Source: Adiantum capillus-veneris (lineage: Eukaryota > Streptophyta > Polypodiopsida > Polypodiales > Pteridaceae). From it: a stretch of 64,000 nucleotides of DNA. The stretch is from positions 45,724,279 through 45,788,278 of the forward strand of contig CM043970.1 of NCBI GenBank assembly GCA_014529385.2. Direction: 5' to 3'. The notes under the pieces were generated by a model. That model was not told the origin of the DNA. It did no database searches and saw only the letters and a program-made list of their open reading frames with translations. The position numbers and the translations under genes are program-made. Positions 21,811 through 34,386 of this stretch are shown here, one piece after another; the first letter of the stretch is position 1, and every line of letters begins with the position of its first letter.

Positions 21811-22119
21811 ATGTAAATACGTATAAATGAACAAATTTTCTGTCTTATAAGACTCTCTTTTCTTTATTGTGATTAGGATCATGTTTGTGGAGATGAGATC
21901 TCCCAAACACCAAGTAGAGTTTGTCACTCTCCTATGGAAGATTGATACGGACTAATTTGCAGACAAGCTTGCGGTAGCTAAGGTTCTCAAGCACCAAATG
22001 GACTAGTCATCCATTCTGGAACGGTGTTGTAGGGTAAGATAGGGATCCTCTACGCGCTAACTAGCAGACTAATGAATATGATTTATCTTCTCTACCTCAC
22101 AGTTGAGGACGACTATGAT

Positions 22120-22135
22120 TTCAAGAGAGAGGTAA
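22120..22135 (+). promoter_or_regulatory. Polypurine tract of the chromovirus
   Basis: CAAGAGAGAGG lies immediately before the LTR start at 22136, the position where plus-strand DNA synthesis is primed. Confidence 0.6.
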
Positions 22136-23065
22136 TGTCATAAAAACTAATATTTAATTCTCCCAAATGATTTTCTCATTTTAAATTGATCGTTTAATAT
22201 GGGGATGTACTAGGGGAGTAAAAGCTAGAATATTGGTAAGGCTGTTGACTCGTCTCAACAGGGATTAAAGGAGGGAAAATAGGGATCCAAAGGGGGATAG
22301 TGTACAAAAGAGCAATGTGCACCAATGGAGCTTAACACTAGACTTGTAATGAGCCACAAAACTGGTTGAAGCCATAAAAATGGCTCCCATCAGGATTTTA
22401 GTAAATGAAACATAACTTTTGTATATGACATCAAAATTTCATGAAACTTCTTAATTATGGATTCAAGATATGAGAGAAGTTTCAAAATACACAATTTACA
22501 TGAAACGCTCAAAAATAGAAAAATTAGTTGTCTAAAAATAACATATGTTACGTAAAATTGCACCACTACTTTACTTAGAGAAGTAAAAAATGTCTGCAGT
22601 CTTTGTATATGGATTAAAAAAGCTTGGTACATCTATCACATACCTATTGAGGGATTTTTCAAAGAAGTTTGGACTTGCTTAACAATGATTTGATTTACTT
22701 TCAAAAGAAAATATTTAAAAATTATCTATCTGCATAGAATATTTGTAGAGAATGGCAATGGAAAGACACCTTTTGACCTCCATTTAGCTCTGTACTATTT
22801 TTCATCAACTCATATTGAGTGTTGTTTATAATTCCCTGAAACCATTTTCTATTTAGATAACTAACATAGTGTTGGAAAATATTTTACAAAAGTCTCCAAA
22901 AGCCACAAAAGTGGCTAATTTTCTACAGGACTAGTGTTGAAAAGATGTAAGGTTGGGCTCCATTAAGACTTCCATAGGCTAAGGTTTCTAAATTTAATTC
23001 AATTTTCCAATGGCCAAAGTGGGGGAAAATAGGATGGTTATGGGAAGACTAAAAAGTCTTCCCAC
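22136..23065 (+). mobile_element. Chromovirus 3' LTR, interrupted by a 601 bp element
   Basis: It begins TGTCATAAAAACTAATAT after the polypurine tract. The uninterrupted version is at 5577-5908 (inverted), which shows that 22336-22936 is foreign. The right limit is set only by loss of that similarity near a CTTCCCACATCGG word, so the true LTR end may lie further right. Confidence 0.7.
22336..22936. mobile_element. 601 bp non-autonomous piggyBac-like element
   Basis: The ends are CACTAGACTTGTA and, reverse-complemented, CACTAGTCCTGTA, an inverted repeat with two mismatches in the first 13. It is flanked by TTAA (22332-22335) and TTGA (22937-22940), a decayed TTAA duplication. It carries no ORF of note, but has an AGCCACAAAAGTGGCT palindrome near the right end and an AGCCACAAAAC word near the left. 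TTAACACTAG strongly resembles piggyBac-type junctions. A truncated relative lies at 8350-8778. Confidence 0.75.
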
Positions 23066-23112
23066 ATCGGTAGGAAGGAGGGTGCGAGCCCTAATGATAG
23101 CGGATGAGAGAG

Positions 23113-23113
<1 letters not shown>

Positions 23114-23160
<47 letters not shown>
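23114..23160. repeat. (AC)n microsatellite
   Basis: A pure CA/AC run. Confidence 0.95.
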
Positions 23161-23162
<2 letters not shown>

Positions 23163-23369
23163 CCAAGATCTCCCCAAATGGAAGAATGGACACATGGTGA
23201 GGCGGTCCGGGGCGAGCAACAAGAAGAGTGGCCTCTAAGCACTTTTCTAGGCTCCCGTGCTGCTCAATTGGGTTGGGGTTGGAAAAAACGGCAAACACAC
23301 ACACAAACCCGCAACCTAACCCTACACAAATTTGGGGCACCACCTAGTTTTGGATGCGAACTAGGACGC

Positions 23370-23370
<1 letters not shown>

Positions 23371-23463
<93 letters not shown>
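23371..23463. repeat. (GA)n microsatellite, ~90 nt
   Basis: A pure GA run. The long open frame across it (23010-23618) is repeat-driven and not a gene. Confidence 0.95.
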
Positions 23464-23465
<2 letters not shown>

Positions 23466-25860
23466 CGGGCTGCTTTGAAATGTATCGGCCGTGATCAAGC
23501 AAACACAATTATATATGTAAGAAAGAGAGGGAAGGGGGAGGGGGTGATTGTTGCACTAATACCTTCTTACAAATCTGTCATGACCAATGAAAGTGAGATT
23601 AGTATTTGTTCAACATAGCTTGAGTAAATTACACCACAACACATCACAAGAAAAGCCACCCCAATCACTGTCTTAAAGCCAGGGGAGTCCTCTCCACCCT
23701 GTCGCCCTCTTACAGTATGTGGGATTTATGGCTAAATTGATGACAACACCCAGAGACAAGCTATCAAGAACTTAAAAAAAAAAACACCAAGACACTTACA
23801 CATCATTGTTGTCCATTACTTCATGTTGGAAGAGAGACAAAGTATCCAAACTTACTCCAAATCCACCCTCCTTGATTTAGCAAATGTTGGTCTTACACTA
23901 GTAGGAGAAATGATAGATTTCCTACTCTCAATTGAATGATTACTCTCTCTTACAATGGCATAGAGTTCCCTTGCTAATCACCCCTAATACAACACATGTC
24001 CTTTGCATAAGACAATGAGCTTCCACTCAAGAGCTCCTTATAGAGAGGTTGAGCTTGGATTCTCAAGCTATAGCATAGTGCTCTTGCTTATGGCTTCCCC
24101 TTTTGTGCTAGCTACACCCTCCTTTTATAGAAATTTTGAAGGCTAGGGTTACTCCTCTAACCATGGTTGGGTTACATTTTTAGCAATTATCTAATTTCTT
24201 TTGCTTGGAATTATCAATAAGTTGGTGTGGATAGATGAAGAAGAGAGAGAGAGGAGAGAAGTGGAGGTGATAGGACTTTTCATAGTAGGTTAGTGTTAGT
24301 AAATTAGTAGAGTTAGTATTTTTATTGATTTACAAATGGAATTGGATATTTACAATGGGAGTATCCATGTAGGATACAAATAAGGAAGAAAAAACTCTTA
24401 ATAGGTAAGAAAACATGGATTTCTTACAATGTTGATGCTCCAAGTGTCTTGAGTAGGGTCAATTTTGACGCTTGTTGACGGTCTACTAGCTTTGACGGTA
24501 CGTTTTTTCTCCACTCTTGACCTTCCTTGAGAGACAAGTTAAGTGAACATGAGTAATCAATCACCATGATGCTATCTTTCAAGAGAAGAGGCTGAATTTT
24601 GTGGTTTTTATTGATAGATATGGGTAATATGGATGAGGAAAAATGAGACTAGGTGGTCAATTTTGGAATGGAAGTGTGTGTAGGAGACATGAGTTCACCA
24701 TGGTTTCTCTTATTCTTCAAGGTTGAGAAGAAGGTGAGTAGGGTGTAGAGAGGAGTGGTGAGAGAGGTAGGGATGATGAGTGGAGAAGTGTGTGTGAAAG
24801 AGGAAAATGATAAAGTGGAAGAGGGAGTGTGGCTTCATAGCATGGGCAAACTGGGGTCCACCAATAAAATCATAGCTCACAGCTCGTAGCTCAAAACAAT
24901 ATGAAAAAAATTGAGGTAAAAGTTCAGCTCACGAGCTACAACGTTTGTTTGTATCACCTTTTCAAATTCGGGGAGCATGTGATCTTTAAAAATTCAGCAA
25001 AACCGACTGTTTTTTCCACTGCACAAAGTCCTTGTGAGGTCCTTCTTTGGATGATTCTTTTGAATACCTCCAAGAGTGAGCCCCCCACACTGCATGCATG
25101 CATGCCACATACCCTTGAACTTATTTGGTAGGTCTATAATTGAAGATATTATTGAGATCATGATATAAGTGAATAGTACAACTAAGAAAATCAAATATTA
25201 AGGGGTCTAAAAAAATATGTACATGTCAAATATAAATAATATAGGTGGAAAAAATATAAAGGGGTCAAAATAAATCTCTCTCATTATAAGTCTACCATAA
25301 AAAGATGAATATTTTTGGTGGTCTAATTTATGAGAGTAATAGAGAATAGATGTAGGAAGGAAAAAATGACAATAGTGAAAAAATATACACATAAATAAAC
25401 TAGTTTTTTTGGATTTTTGTTGGGATGGAGTTACCCAAAAATAAGAGAAGCTTGCATGAAATTATTTTTACATGGAATAAAGAGTACGCAAAATGGTAAG
25501 AAAAAATATGGTAATGTTGAGTCAATGTACATAGCATAAATAACACACCAGGTAGAAATATTTAAATAAATACCAAAATAATTACGAAAAATCCTCTTAT
25601 TAAGGCCCTATATACAATGAAATATTTACACACAAATGGGCCATAATATACTTATATTTTTTTTTTTTAATTTTTTTGGCTCAACTAGCCCAGTGACTAG
25701 CTAATTAAGGGTTTTTAAGAAGATATGAAAAAAGTCCCCTAACTCACACACACCTATATACAGTGAAATGGTAGGGATAGCCACAGTGTTTGGATGATTT
25801 TGGTAGGGTGGGTTAACTCACTATGGCAATTACGGAGAGCCGAAAAACGGCTATCATTAG
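23464..25860. other. Mostly AT-rich non-coding; right part is probably the LTR of the minus-strand Tat-type element
   Basis: No domain is visible on either strand. At 25850-25866 the minus strand reads a G-rich polypurine tract (GGGGGAGGGC) followed by a TGATAGCC start. This is the expected junction of internal region and 3' LTR for the pol gene at 25885-28637. The left LTR limit could not be set. Confidence 0.5.
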
Positions 25861-25884
25861 CCCTCCCCCAAGATGATGTTATAT

Positions 25885-28637
25885 TCATGTACCATCATAG
25901 AGCATCTTTTCCAAAGAGAGTGCTTCAGAGTCCTTGACGAGATCTTCATTGTTTGGCCTCTCAGAATTTTGGCTGGAGTTACACTCATGCTTCACGTAAC
26001 AATACTTACATGAGACAGCTGCCCTTTGACAGATCTTTGGTAGATCCTTTGGTAGAAGGCGACTCAAATAGGGCTTGAAGCGATAACCATTTACCTTCCT
26101 AGAGTGCTCTTTCCCATTCAAGTCCATAAGTTGATAGTAACTTGAATTGAAAGCCTTCTTAACTATGTATGGCCCCTGCCATCTAGTTTCAAATTTGGCA
26201 TCAAAACGATTATCGAGTCGATTGTCATACCTTAGCACAAGATCTCCTTCATTGATGCCTTTGTCCTTCAGTTTCTTGTCAAGCTTTTCCTTCGTCTATG
26301 TGGCTTTCCTCTTGTAGCACTCATATGCTGCTTCTCTTTTCCACTCAAGCTCAGCTAAGGTAAGAAGTCGATCCATCCATGCTTCTTGATCATCTTGTGA
26401 TGCTTTGCCATGAAGTCGCATTGTTGGAATGTTGAACTCAATTGGTTATAAAGCCTCTTGACCATAGACCAAGTGAAATGGTGTGAACTTCGTGGCTTCC
26501 CTATATGTGGTTCGATACGTGCACAAGGCACCATCCAAGAAGTCATCCCACAACTTTGTCTTGTTTCTCACCATCTTTCTAATGATGCCTGCAATGACAC
26601 CATTAGCTTTTTCTACCAGACCATTGGATTGGGGATAGTAGGGTGTACTATGACGATGTAGAATGTGAAGTTCTTCACAGACCTCTGTGAGCAAGCCCTT
26701 TCTAAACCCTGGACCATTATCAGAAAAAATCTCCAAAGGTGTGCCAAATCTACAACAAATGTGAGTGTAGACAAATTTGCTCACTGTCCTCTCATTTACC
26801 TTTGCCACACTTTGTGCTTCCACCCACCTAGTCATATAGTCTACAGCCACTAGAATGTAGAGTTTACCATTTTTTGTCCTAGGGAGAGGACCCATAGCAT
26901 CAATGCCCCACTTTTCAAAGGGTCCATTTGCAAGCATGATTTGCCTTGGACCATAAACCAATCTTCTATTCCCATTTACCTGACAATTGTGACAACTTTT
27001 ACACCAATGTTGGACATCCACATGCAGACTTGGCCAAACATACCCGCAAGAACAATCTTCTTCACAGTTAACTCTTGGGCAAAATGACCACCACATGCCT
27101 CTTCATGCAAACCTTTTAGAATGGTTGGAATTTCCTCGATAGTTGGTACTCTTCTGCACACTTGATCCTTCCCTCTTTGATAGAGGGATCCTTCTAGAAA
27201 GAGATACGCGCTTGCCTTTTTCATGAGTCTCCTCTTCTGAGCTTTCGTGAAGTCTTGTGGAAACTCACCCTCCAAAATGTAGCTAATAATGGGATTCAAT
27301 GACTCCAATCCCTGGTATCTCGGTTGCTTGACAATTGCTGCCACCATGATGATCTGCACTTCTTTCTCAACACATGTAACTGCTTGTTGTGCAAGTAAAT
27401 TGGCATCTTCATTCTGTTTCCTAGGAATATGATATAGTGGCACTTCTTCAAATTGATTAAACAATCTACGAATGGCATGAAATTTTGTCCTTAAGCTTTC
27501 ATTCTTGCATGCCCAAATGCCTAAAATTTGCTTCACAATGAGAAGTGTATCCCCTTTTACCATGAGACGTTGTATACCTTGGCCGATGCATATCTTTAAA
27601 CCATGAAGTAGTGTGTTGTATTCTGCTTCATTGTTGCTAGTTGAACCTGGTAGATTGACCTTCTCTTTCATGACCACCTCTCCACTTGGGTTGAGCAATA
27701 CTAGCCCTCCCCCTGCTTTTCCTGTGACTCGTCAAAAAGCTCCATCAAAGAACAAGGTAAAAGCATTAGGAATACTTTTAGGTGGTGGCAATGGTAGGGT
27801 CTTTACTTCAGGAACCTTAATCTCCTTCTCATGTACCCTATAAGTAAGGATCCCTACCAATTGTGCACACACAATTGGCAATGGTAGGGTCTTTACTTCA
27901 GGTACCTTAATCTCCTTCTCATGTACCCTGTAAGTAAGGATCCTTGCCAATTGTGCACGCACACTATCTTCTACCTTGAAAGAGTATTGGAACTCTTGCA
28001 ATTCCATAATCCACTTTGAGATCCTGGTGCTAAGATTCATTTGAGATGACACCCAAGGAAATAATTTTTTTGCAGTGAGAATTACAAAAGGTTTTGGTAG
28101 CAAGTAGGATCTAAACTTTCTCATCGCAAACATGAGAGAAAGCATCATGAGTTCTGCCTCCGTGTAGCCTCTCTCCAAAGCATTCGTGACCCTACTAGCA
28201 AAGTAGATGGGTCGCATCCTAGTACTGTGGGGATCTTGTTGTAATAAAATTGCACCAATTGTTTCCTTCCCAACACTAGAGCTAACAAAGAATGTGTACT
28301 CCCAACAAGGAGGCATGAGTGTTGGTAGCTCTGACAAAATGACTATAATGTTACAAAAGTACTCTTCAAGCTCATAAGACCATGTAAATTCTACTTGTTG
28401 TGTCAACTTTTGCAAAGGATGAAGCAACTCCGAAGCTAAGTGAATAAAGCGTGACATATACTTCACCTTTTGAATGAATGAGATGACCTCTTTGAGATTC
28501 TTGGGTGATGGGAGCTCAATAAGAGCCTTTGCCTTTGAAGGATCCACCTCAATGCCTTTATAGGAAACCTTGTGACCAAGCAAGATCACTTCATCCTCAC
28601 CTATGTGACACTTGTCGGGGTTGAGTTGACCTCCCAT
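25885..28637 (-). pseudogene. Tat-type Ty3/gypsy pol fragment with two RNase H domains
   Basis: In minus-strand order: the RT end (NPDKCHIGEDEVILLGHKVS, from 28637), the RT-linked RNase H (SSSVGKETIGAILLQQD ... GYTEAELMMLSLMFAM), a linker with a 30-codon duplication, then a second RNase H (FFDGAF, SNNEAEYNTLLHGLKI, KGDTLLIVKQI; about 27750-27350), and integrase (C-x2-C at about 27000, WGIDAMGPLP, FSDNGPGF, YPQSNGLVEKANG). A C-terminal piece with a WQGPYIV motif ends at 25885. Breaks are a TGA at 27732, a frameshift near 27050 and stops after 26446. Two RNase H domains mark the Tat/Ogre branch of plant elements. Confidence 0.85.
27787..27966 (-). repeat. 90 bp in-frame tandem duplication in the pol linker
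   Basis: The units starting at 27787 and 27877 differ at only a few positions (for example AGGAACCTT against AGGTACCTT) and keep the reading frame, repeating 30 codons around LTYRVHEKEIKVPEVKTLPL between the two RNase H domains. Confidence 0.9.
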
Positions 28638-28709
28638 GTTGTAGAGCTTCTTTAAACCTTCTTCTACCCTTTATAGATGCAATGATTTTGAGCTATAAAT
28701 GCAAAAATC

Positions 28710-29560
28710 ATTGTTGGTCCCATCATCATCAAGCCACCTACAATGTTTACACAAAACAAGTACATCTTGGTTGCAACTGATTATTGCACAAAATGGGCAG
28801 AAGCTATGGCTTTGAGAGAGTATGGAAAATTTTTTGTATAAAAATATTATGACCAGATTTGGATGTCCAATTGAGTTGGTTTCTGATAAAGGAGGACATT
28901 TTATTAGCAAAGTGATCAATAAACTGATTGAACTGCTTATGATCCTGCATAAGAAATCAATTGTGTACTATCCTTGGGAAAATGGACAAGCAGAAAGTAT
29001 CAATAAGATTTTCATGAGGATAATCAAGAAGTTGGTGAATCAAAACAGGACAGATTGAGATGAGAAGTTGGATTCATCACTTTGGGCTTTTAGGACAACA
29101 TTTGAAGTGACAACATGCATGAAACCATTCAAGTTGGTGTATGAATTATAAGCAGTAGTTCCTATGGAGTTTTTAGTTCCTAGCCTTAGGGTTGCAGTTC
29201 AACAGAAACTATCTCCTGAAGAGTTAGTCAACTACAAAAAGGAAGCATTACTGGCACTGGAAGAGGACAGAATTCAGAGCATGTATATTGCAGAGGTTAT
29301 CCAACAAAGAAGGCAAGCTTGAATCTACAGGAACATAAAGTTCAAAATTCTCTTTGATACAGAAGATTGGGTGATGGTTTACAATAGTAAGTTGGGAGCC
29401 AGACTTGGAAAAGTGAAACTTATGTTCGTAGGGCCATTCCAGATAGTTAGGTTTGTTAGACCTGATACGTTTATTTTAGCCGATGAGTCGGGACAGACAA
29501 TTGCTAAGCCAGTAAATGGTTTTTGACTTAAACCATTTTTTGGAGAAACAAAGGGTACTC
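28710..29560 (+). pseudogene. Ty3/gypsy integrase fragment, plus strand
   Basis: The translated pieces contain [15 protein letters not shown] (first catalytic aspartate, about 28770), VSDKGGHF (second, about 28885), ENGQAESIN (glutamate, about 28985) and a C-terminal VGPFQIV segment (about 29435). Stops fall at 29056-29058 and elsewhere, and a frameshift is needed before 28822. It lies head to head with the minus-strand pol that ends at 28637, so two different elements meet at about 28640-28710. Confidence 0.8.
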
Positions 29561-29589
29561 AAGTAGAGCATCAAATTAAGGATGTTAGT

Positions 29590-31800
29590 GGGATAGAGAT
29601 GTCTTATGCATGCGAGGCAGTGGACAAAGCCATCATTTTGAGGGGTGCAAAAAATTCTACTTCACGGCATTTTTCTTCCTCATTGCACTTTCTTGCTTGC
29701 TGTACGAGCCTTCACAACACACCTGTGAGTGTGGGGTCTGACTCAAGGATGGAGGAAGAAGAGCACCCATCAAGGCTTTACCACCTTCAAAAGAGGAAGT
29801 AATCCTAGAGTAGAATTTCTTAGACTTCAGGTATGATCTAGTGGCAAATGAGGATAATAGTCCATGGTTGAAGAAAATAGGCTTACTAAATTTTGCAAGG
29901 TTACCCTGGATCAGTTGGAGGTAGAATCAAATGGCAATGGTATACTTAAATCATGTGCAGACAAATGATGGACATATCTTTGAAGAGAATTATTTGACTG
30001 AAGAACTGATTGCACAGTTGTTTGATATACCTACTGCAGAAGACAATGAGGTCAACAAAGCAACTAAAAGGACATGACAAAAGCTTTTGGACAGTCTCAA
30101 GGTGGGAGGCATTACTATTAGCTATTAGGAATGAAGAACATGGTGAGATTGTAGCAGGTGAAATGGTTTCTTAAAAGAATATCTCTGTTGGTCAATTCAG
30201 AATACATAAGCAGGGAAAATAATGGCATATTGTTAGGAGTTGAGACTGGCAGGCAGATTGGATGGGAAAATATTTGATAGGATCAAGTTTGAAACTTACA
30301 CCAAGCAAAAGAGAAAGGATAAAACAACAAAAGTGGAACCATATTTGGCAGCAGTTTTTTAGTATGTGAACAACAAGTGCATTTTGCAAGGGAAATTTTT
30401 TCTAGGGGCAAGACAATTGATTGAAGACTCAGAATTTGCACCAAGGAAGGAAAAAGACAAAAGTTGTATCAAGAACAAAAGACCTTGCATATGACAAAGG
30501 ATGTGCAAAATTTGGTCTCTGCAGGATATTCAACAACTGAGTCTCTGGAAGTAGTTGAGGGTAATCTGGACAAAGAATTTGGGGACTTGTTTCGTGAAGT
30601 TGGTATGGAAACAAGTGAAAAATCAGCAGTACCTGTGTCAGCCAAGACAGGTTTTAAACTTAGAAAGATTCAAGGAAAGCTTGCAAGAGAGACACCTCTC
30701 ATGACAGTTTGGGAATCTGCACTTGAAAAGCCTAACATACCCAAGCAATATTTTCAAATGTATCTTTTAGTGAGGTGCAAAATGAAATTGGGGTAGTGAA
30801 AGAATATGTGGAATAACAAACAATGGATTTCACTTTAGTGAAGAGGAAGAATAAGAGACTGCACATTGAATTACAGCAGATCAAGAAGGAAGCACTGAAG
30901 GAAAAGAAAGTTCAAATTGAAGAAGTAGTTTTGTAGAAAAAGTTCAAGAGCTGACAAAAAGCCAAGAGCTGATGCAAAAGGAGTTAGCCGCATATAAGCA
31001 TCTGGTAGTATATAGACATAAAAGTTAAGCTAGAGTTTCTCAATGGAGAGTTGAGTGGTTTAATGTCTTGCACGGACAATTGACTAAAATGAGTACTTTA
31101 AATGCTACTTTAGAGAGCAGCAACAAGATTTTGTTTGAACAAAGTTACAACATGTAGAAAAGTGGAAGAAAATATTAGGGCTATGTCAAAGGAGGAGGTA
31201 GATGTAGAGGGATGGTATCTGGCTTCACGTGATGTGGAAAATATGAAGGCTGAAATGAGAGACTATGAAAGGTGTTTGGAAGAAAATAAAAGACAAAATG
31301 TATGATGCGATTAGTAAGCCATATCAGATCTTTGCAAAAGAAGAAGTAAAGGAGGAGAACTTGTTTGTGCAAAAGCAGAATGATGAATCAAAACAGAAGT
31401 ATGAGGAATTACAGAAGAAATTGGAGCAGCAAAAACATCATCAACCTGAACAACTATATACTCACAGTGATACTATAATGTTGGATAAAACTAAAACTGA
31501 AGTTCAAATGCAATCAACTCAAGATGCACTTACAATTAAAGTTGCAGGTGAAGAGGCAAGGGGTGCAGGTGGACAATAGAAATGTAAAGATCCAGTACTG
31601 ATTATTGCTGAAGGTATACTTAGTAAGGAGACTACTGAGGCTACAAAGGAAGCAATTGAAGTTGAAGTGGATGCAAGACTTGGTGAAGATGGTAAGATAA
31701 CTACAACTGAAGGAGAAATTTCAAAGCAAACTGAAGTTAAAGATCATGTTGATGTTGAAATTTTTGATCAAGGAATGGTTTCTCACAATGTTTGATAAAC
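29590..31800 (+). pseudogene. Unrecognised, coiled-coil-rich coding remnant downstream of integrase
   Basis: After the integrase end, coding-like sequence continues in broken frames for ~2.2 kb. It includes a segment with LNFARLPWISWR and YLTEELIAQLFDIP (about 29890-30040), a 110-codon frame at 30464-30796, and a Lys/Glu/Gln-rich frame at 31265-31579 with heptad-like KQKYEELQKKLEQQ. Codon-like composition and strand match the integrase. Some plant Tat/Ogre-like and env-type elements carry an extra ORF after pol, which would suit this place, but I recognise no domain and no transmembrane segment. Confidence 0.45.
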
Positions 31801-32199
31801 ATTGCCCACTAGTTGTTCCAGGTGCTAGTGCCTGATGTGTCAAGGTACTTATTTTTTTGGACTTTAACGAAGGTCTTAGCTTTAAACCTTAGGGGCATGT
31901 TTACACAAGTGCTTAATGCTTAGGTAGTTTGAAATACCTGAATTGTCTTATGGTGTGTAGCAGTTTTTGGATGTAACCAACGAGCAATTTGCAGCCTTTT
32001 TGTAGTCAGACTTCTGTTTTGAGCATGTAGTTTAAAAATGATGATGAATACACAGTGAAGCAGTACTTTCTTTGTATCAATCATGGTGTTTCTTATTCAT
32101 ATGCTTTGCAGTTCTGTGATTTATTGAGCAGTCTCCGATAGTCATTTTCCTTTATATTGCATGTTTCTTGTACTGAATACCTATTAGGGTTGTGATCCC
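31801..32199. other. Non-coding, possible LTR segment
   Basis: T-rich plus strand after the last coding-like sequence. No repeat partner was found within the window. Confidence 0.4.
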
Positions 32200-33743
32200 C
32201 TAACAATTGTAGCGTCCTTTACGATACTGGATCTTGGTGTCATACTCCTAAAGAATCTCAGCCTACCTGACCTTTCAACCCTTCAAATCAGTTTGTTGTG
32301 TAAACTATTTTATGCTTTCATGGTCAAACAAAATCTCAAATTGAGCTCCATACAAATAATGTTGCCATGTCTTCAAAGCAAACACTATTGCATTGAGTTC
32401 TCGTTCATCAACATAGTAATTTTTCTACACTAAATCAAGATTCTTGCTTTCAAATGCAATTGGCCTTCCCTCCTACAGAAGGACTGCTCCAATAGCACGA
32501 TTACTGGAATCCGTTTCTAAAATGAATGGCTTTAAAGGACCCACAATACCTAGAATAGGACCTGTATCTAATGCTTCCTTGAGATCATTAAAACTTTTTT
32601 TTTTTGAGTGACACTCCATTGAAAGGTTTTTCCCTTGGCTTTCAATTGGTCTGTCATGGGCACAACAATGTGAGTAGAGTTTTTTATCGAACTTTCAATA
32701 AAAACCTAGAAATCCCAAGAAAATCTGTAACTTTTTCAATTTCTATTTGAGAAGGCTATCTTTGAATGGAATCCACTCTGAATTCATCCACATGAAGCCT
32801 ATCAGTTGAGATGACATGCCCTAGATAGTCAATTTCCTCCTTGACAAAATCACGCTTTCACTCTTTGGCATATAACTTATTGCGGCTCTTAGCAATTCTA
32901 ACACACGCTTTAGATGTTTCAAGTGCTCTTCTTTAAGGCACTATACACAAGAATGTCATCGAGAAAGGCGATAACAAACTTGTCCAAATATGGTCTCAAG
33001 AAACTATCCATTTGCATCATGAAAGTTGCGGGCACATTGGTTATCCCAAAGAGCATAACCAAGAACTGAAAATGTCCAAACCTTGTCTAGAACATAGTAT
33101 TAACACCATATTCGAGAGTTTGAGACTTTAGAGCCAATTTGGGAATCACCAATGTCTTGAAGATTTGGTCATATGGACAAATCTCAAACTTTTTTTAAGG
33201 ACAAAGACTTCCACAAGGTAGCACTTGAAAATATCTTTCGAGTCATGCTCTCAAAACTTTGGCTAAGATTTGGCCATGTGGTCAAATCTTAAGCTTGTTA
33301 TGAAAGTGGGAATTGGGAAATTCCAAGATTCACTAATATGGTATTTATTGGGTTTATCAGCAAGTCTAATGCATATTTGGTGATATCCCATTCGCAAGTT
33401 GATCTTGGTAAAAATACAAGCATGGGTGATTTTGTCAAACAACTTATCCACTCATGGTAATGGGTACTTGTTCTTAACAACTAGTGCATTCAAACCGCAG
33501 TAGTCAACGCACTTGCCAATGCTACCATCCTTTTTCTTCACCAATAGGATAGGAGAAGCCCATAATGAGGAACTAGGTTGAATAAACCCTTTATTGAGAT
33601 AGTCAGCAAGCTGACGTTCCACCTCAGCAGCCTCAGAATGGCTCATTATGTAGGGTGGTTTACTACCTGCATTCACGTCTATGCCATGTTGCATAAATCG
33701 TGTCGATGATAATCTTGGTGGTAAATCATTGTACAAAAGATCA
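32200..33743 (-). pseudogene. Ty3/gypsy reverse transcriptase-RNase H fragment, minus strand
   Basis: From 33736 leftwards: an N-terminal RT block (VERQLADYLNKGFIQPS, SPILLVKKKDGS, CVDYCGLN), then FTKINLRMGYHQI, a catalytic FLDDILVY-type motif at about 32960, and an RNase H-like region (NRAIGAVLL, then RELNAIVFALKTW) down to 32200. Stops and frameshifts break the frame at 33452 and 33263 and further on. The right side is cut by the gag-only element starting at 33744. Confidence 0.8.
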
Positions 33744-34386
33744 TGATGTTCAGAAAAAAAACTCAGAAAAAACCATGAAAAATATGGGTAAACACCCTCC
33801 CATTCACAACAAGAACAAGGGGCTTTCAGTCCTAAACATGATTAGTAAGCACACATGTACAAGAGAGCATTTCTTCGTGCAACTTCCATCAGAAAAAAGA
33901 GAAAGAGGGGTGAAAGTGAAGAGGTCATCAAAACCATGTTCATGGCCTTCTTGATGAGAGAAACACTCTTTGATCAAGGCTCCAAGCCCTCGTACACACA
34001 CACGGGCACCTCAACTACACAACCCCCATGCACCACCGTAGGCTATAGCAGTAATGGCTTTCTTCTTCACAGTTGAAAACCCCAAGTCACTCACTATGCC
34101 AAGCAAATAAAAGTTCAATTTTTCTTCATATTTTTTAACGCACTTACTCACTCATTGAAGTCTCTACACTTCTATGTACAAAAACAAAAAAACTATGTAA
34201 CCCCCCCCCCCCCCCCCCCCCCTTCCCAAAAATTGGCCCGCATGCGTACAGATAGCTGATGGTACAAACCACCTTTGTATACTTTGTACAAGCATGATTT
34301 ATGTATATCCAAGGGTCCCACATGCATTAAAAAAACTTCTCAAAGTCTTGTGGGTGGTCCGCACCATTCCTCAAAAACACGTCACA
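33744..34386 (-). mobile_element. 3' LTR of gag-only element B
   Basis: It matches 37851-38722 along its length (words such as CATGTTCATGGCCTTCTT and TTCACAGTTGAAAACCCCAAG). It contains a poly-C tract at about 34201-34222 and only a short CA run where the partner has ~75 CA units. A C-rich polypurine-tract complement (TTGTCCCCCC) lies to its right, as expected for a leftward element. Confidence 0.75.

Noticed and set aside
22336-22936. Assignment of the CACTAG-ended elements to the CACTA (En/Spm) superfamily
   Set aside because: CACTA elements make 3 bp duplications. Here the flanks are TTAA (perfect at 39788/41113, TTGA on one side here), and TTAACACTAG fits piggyBac-type junctions better.
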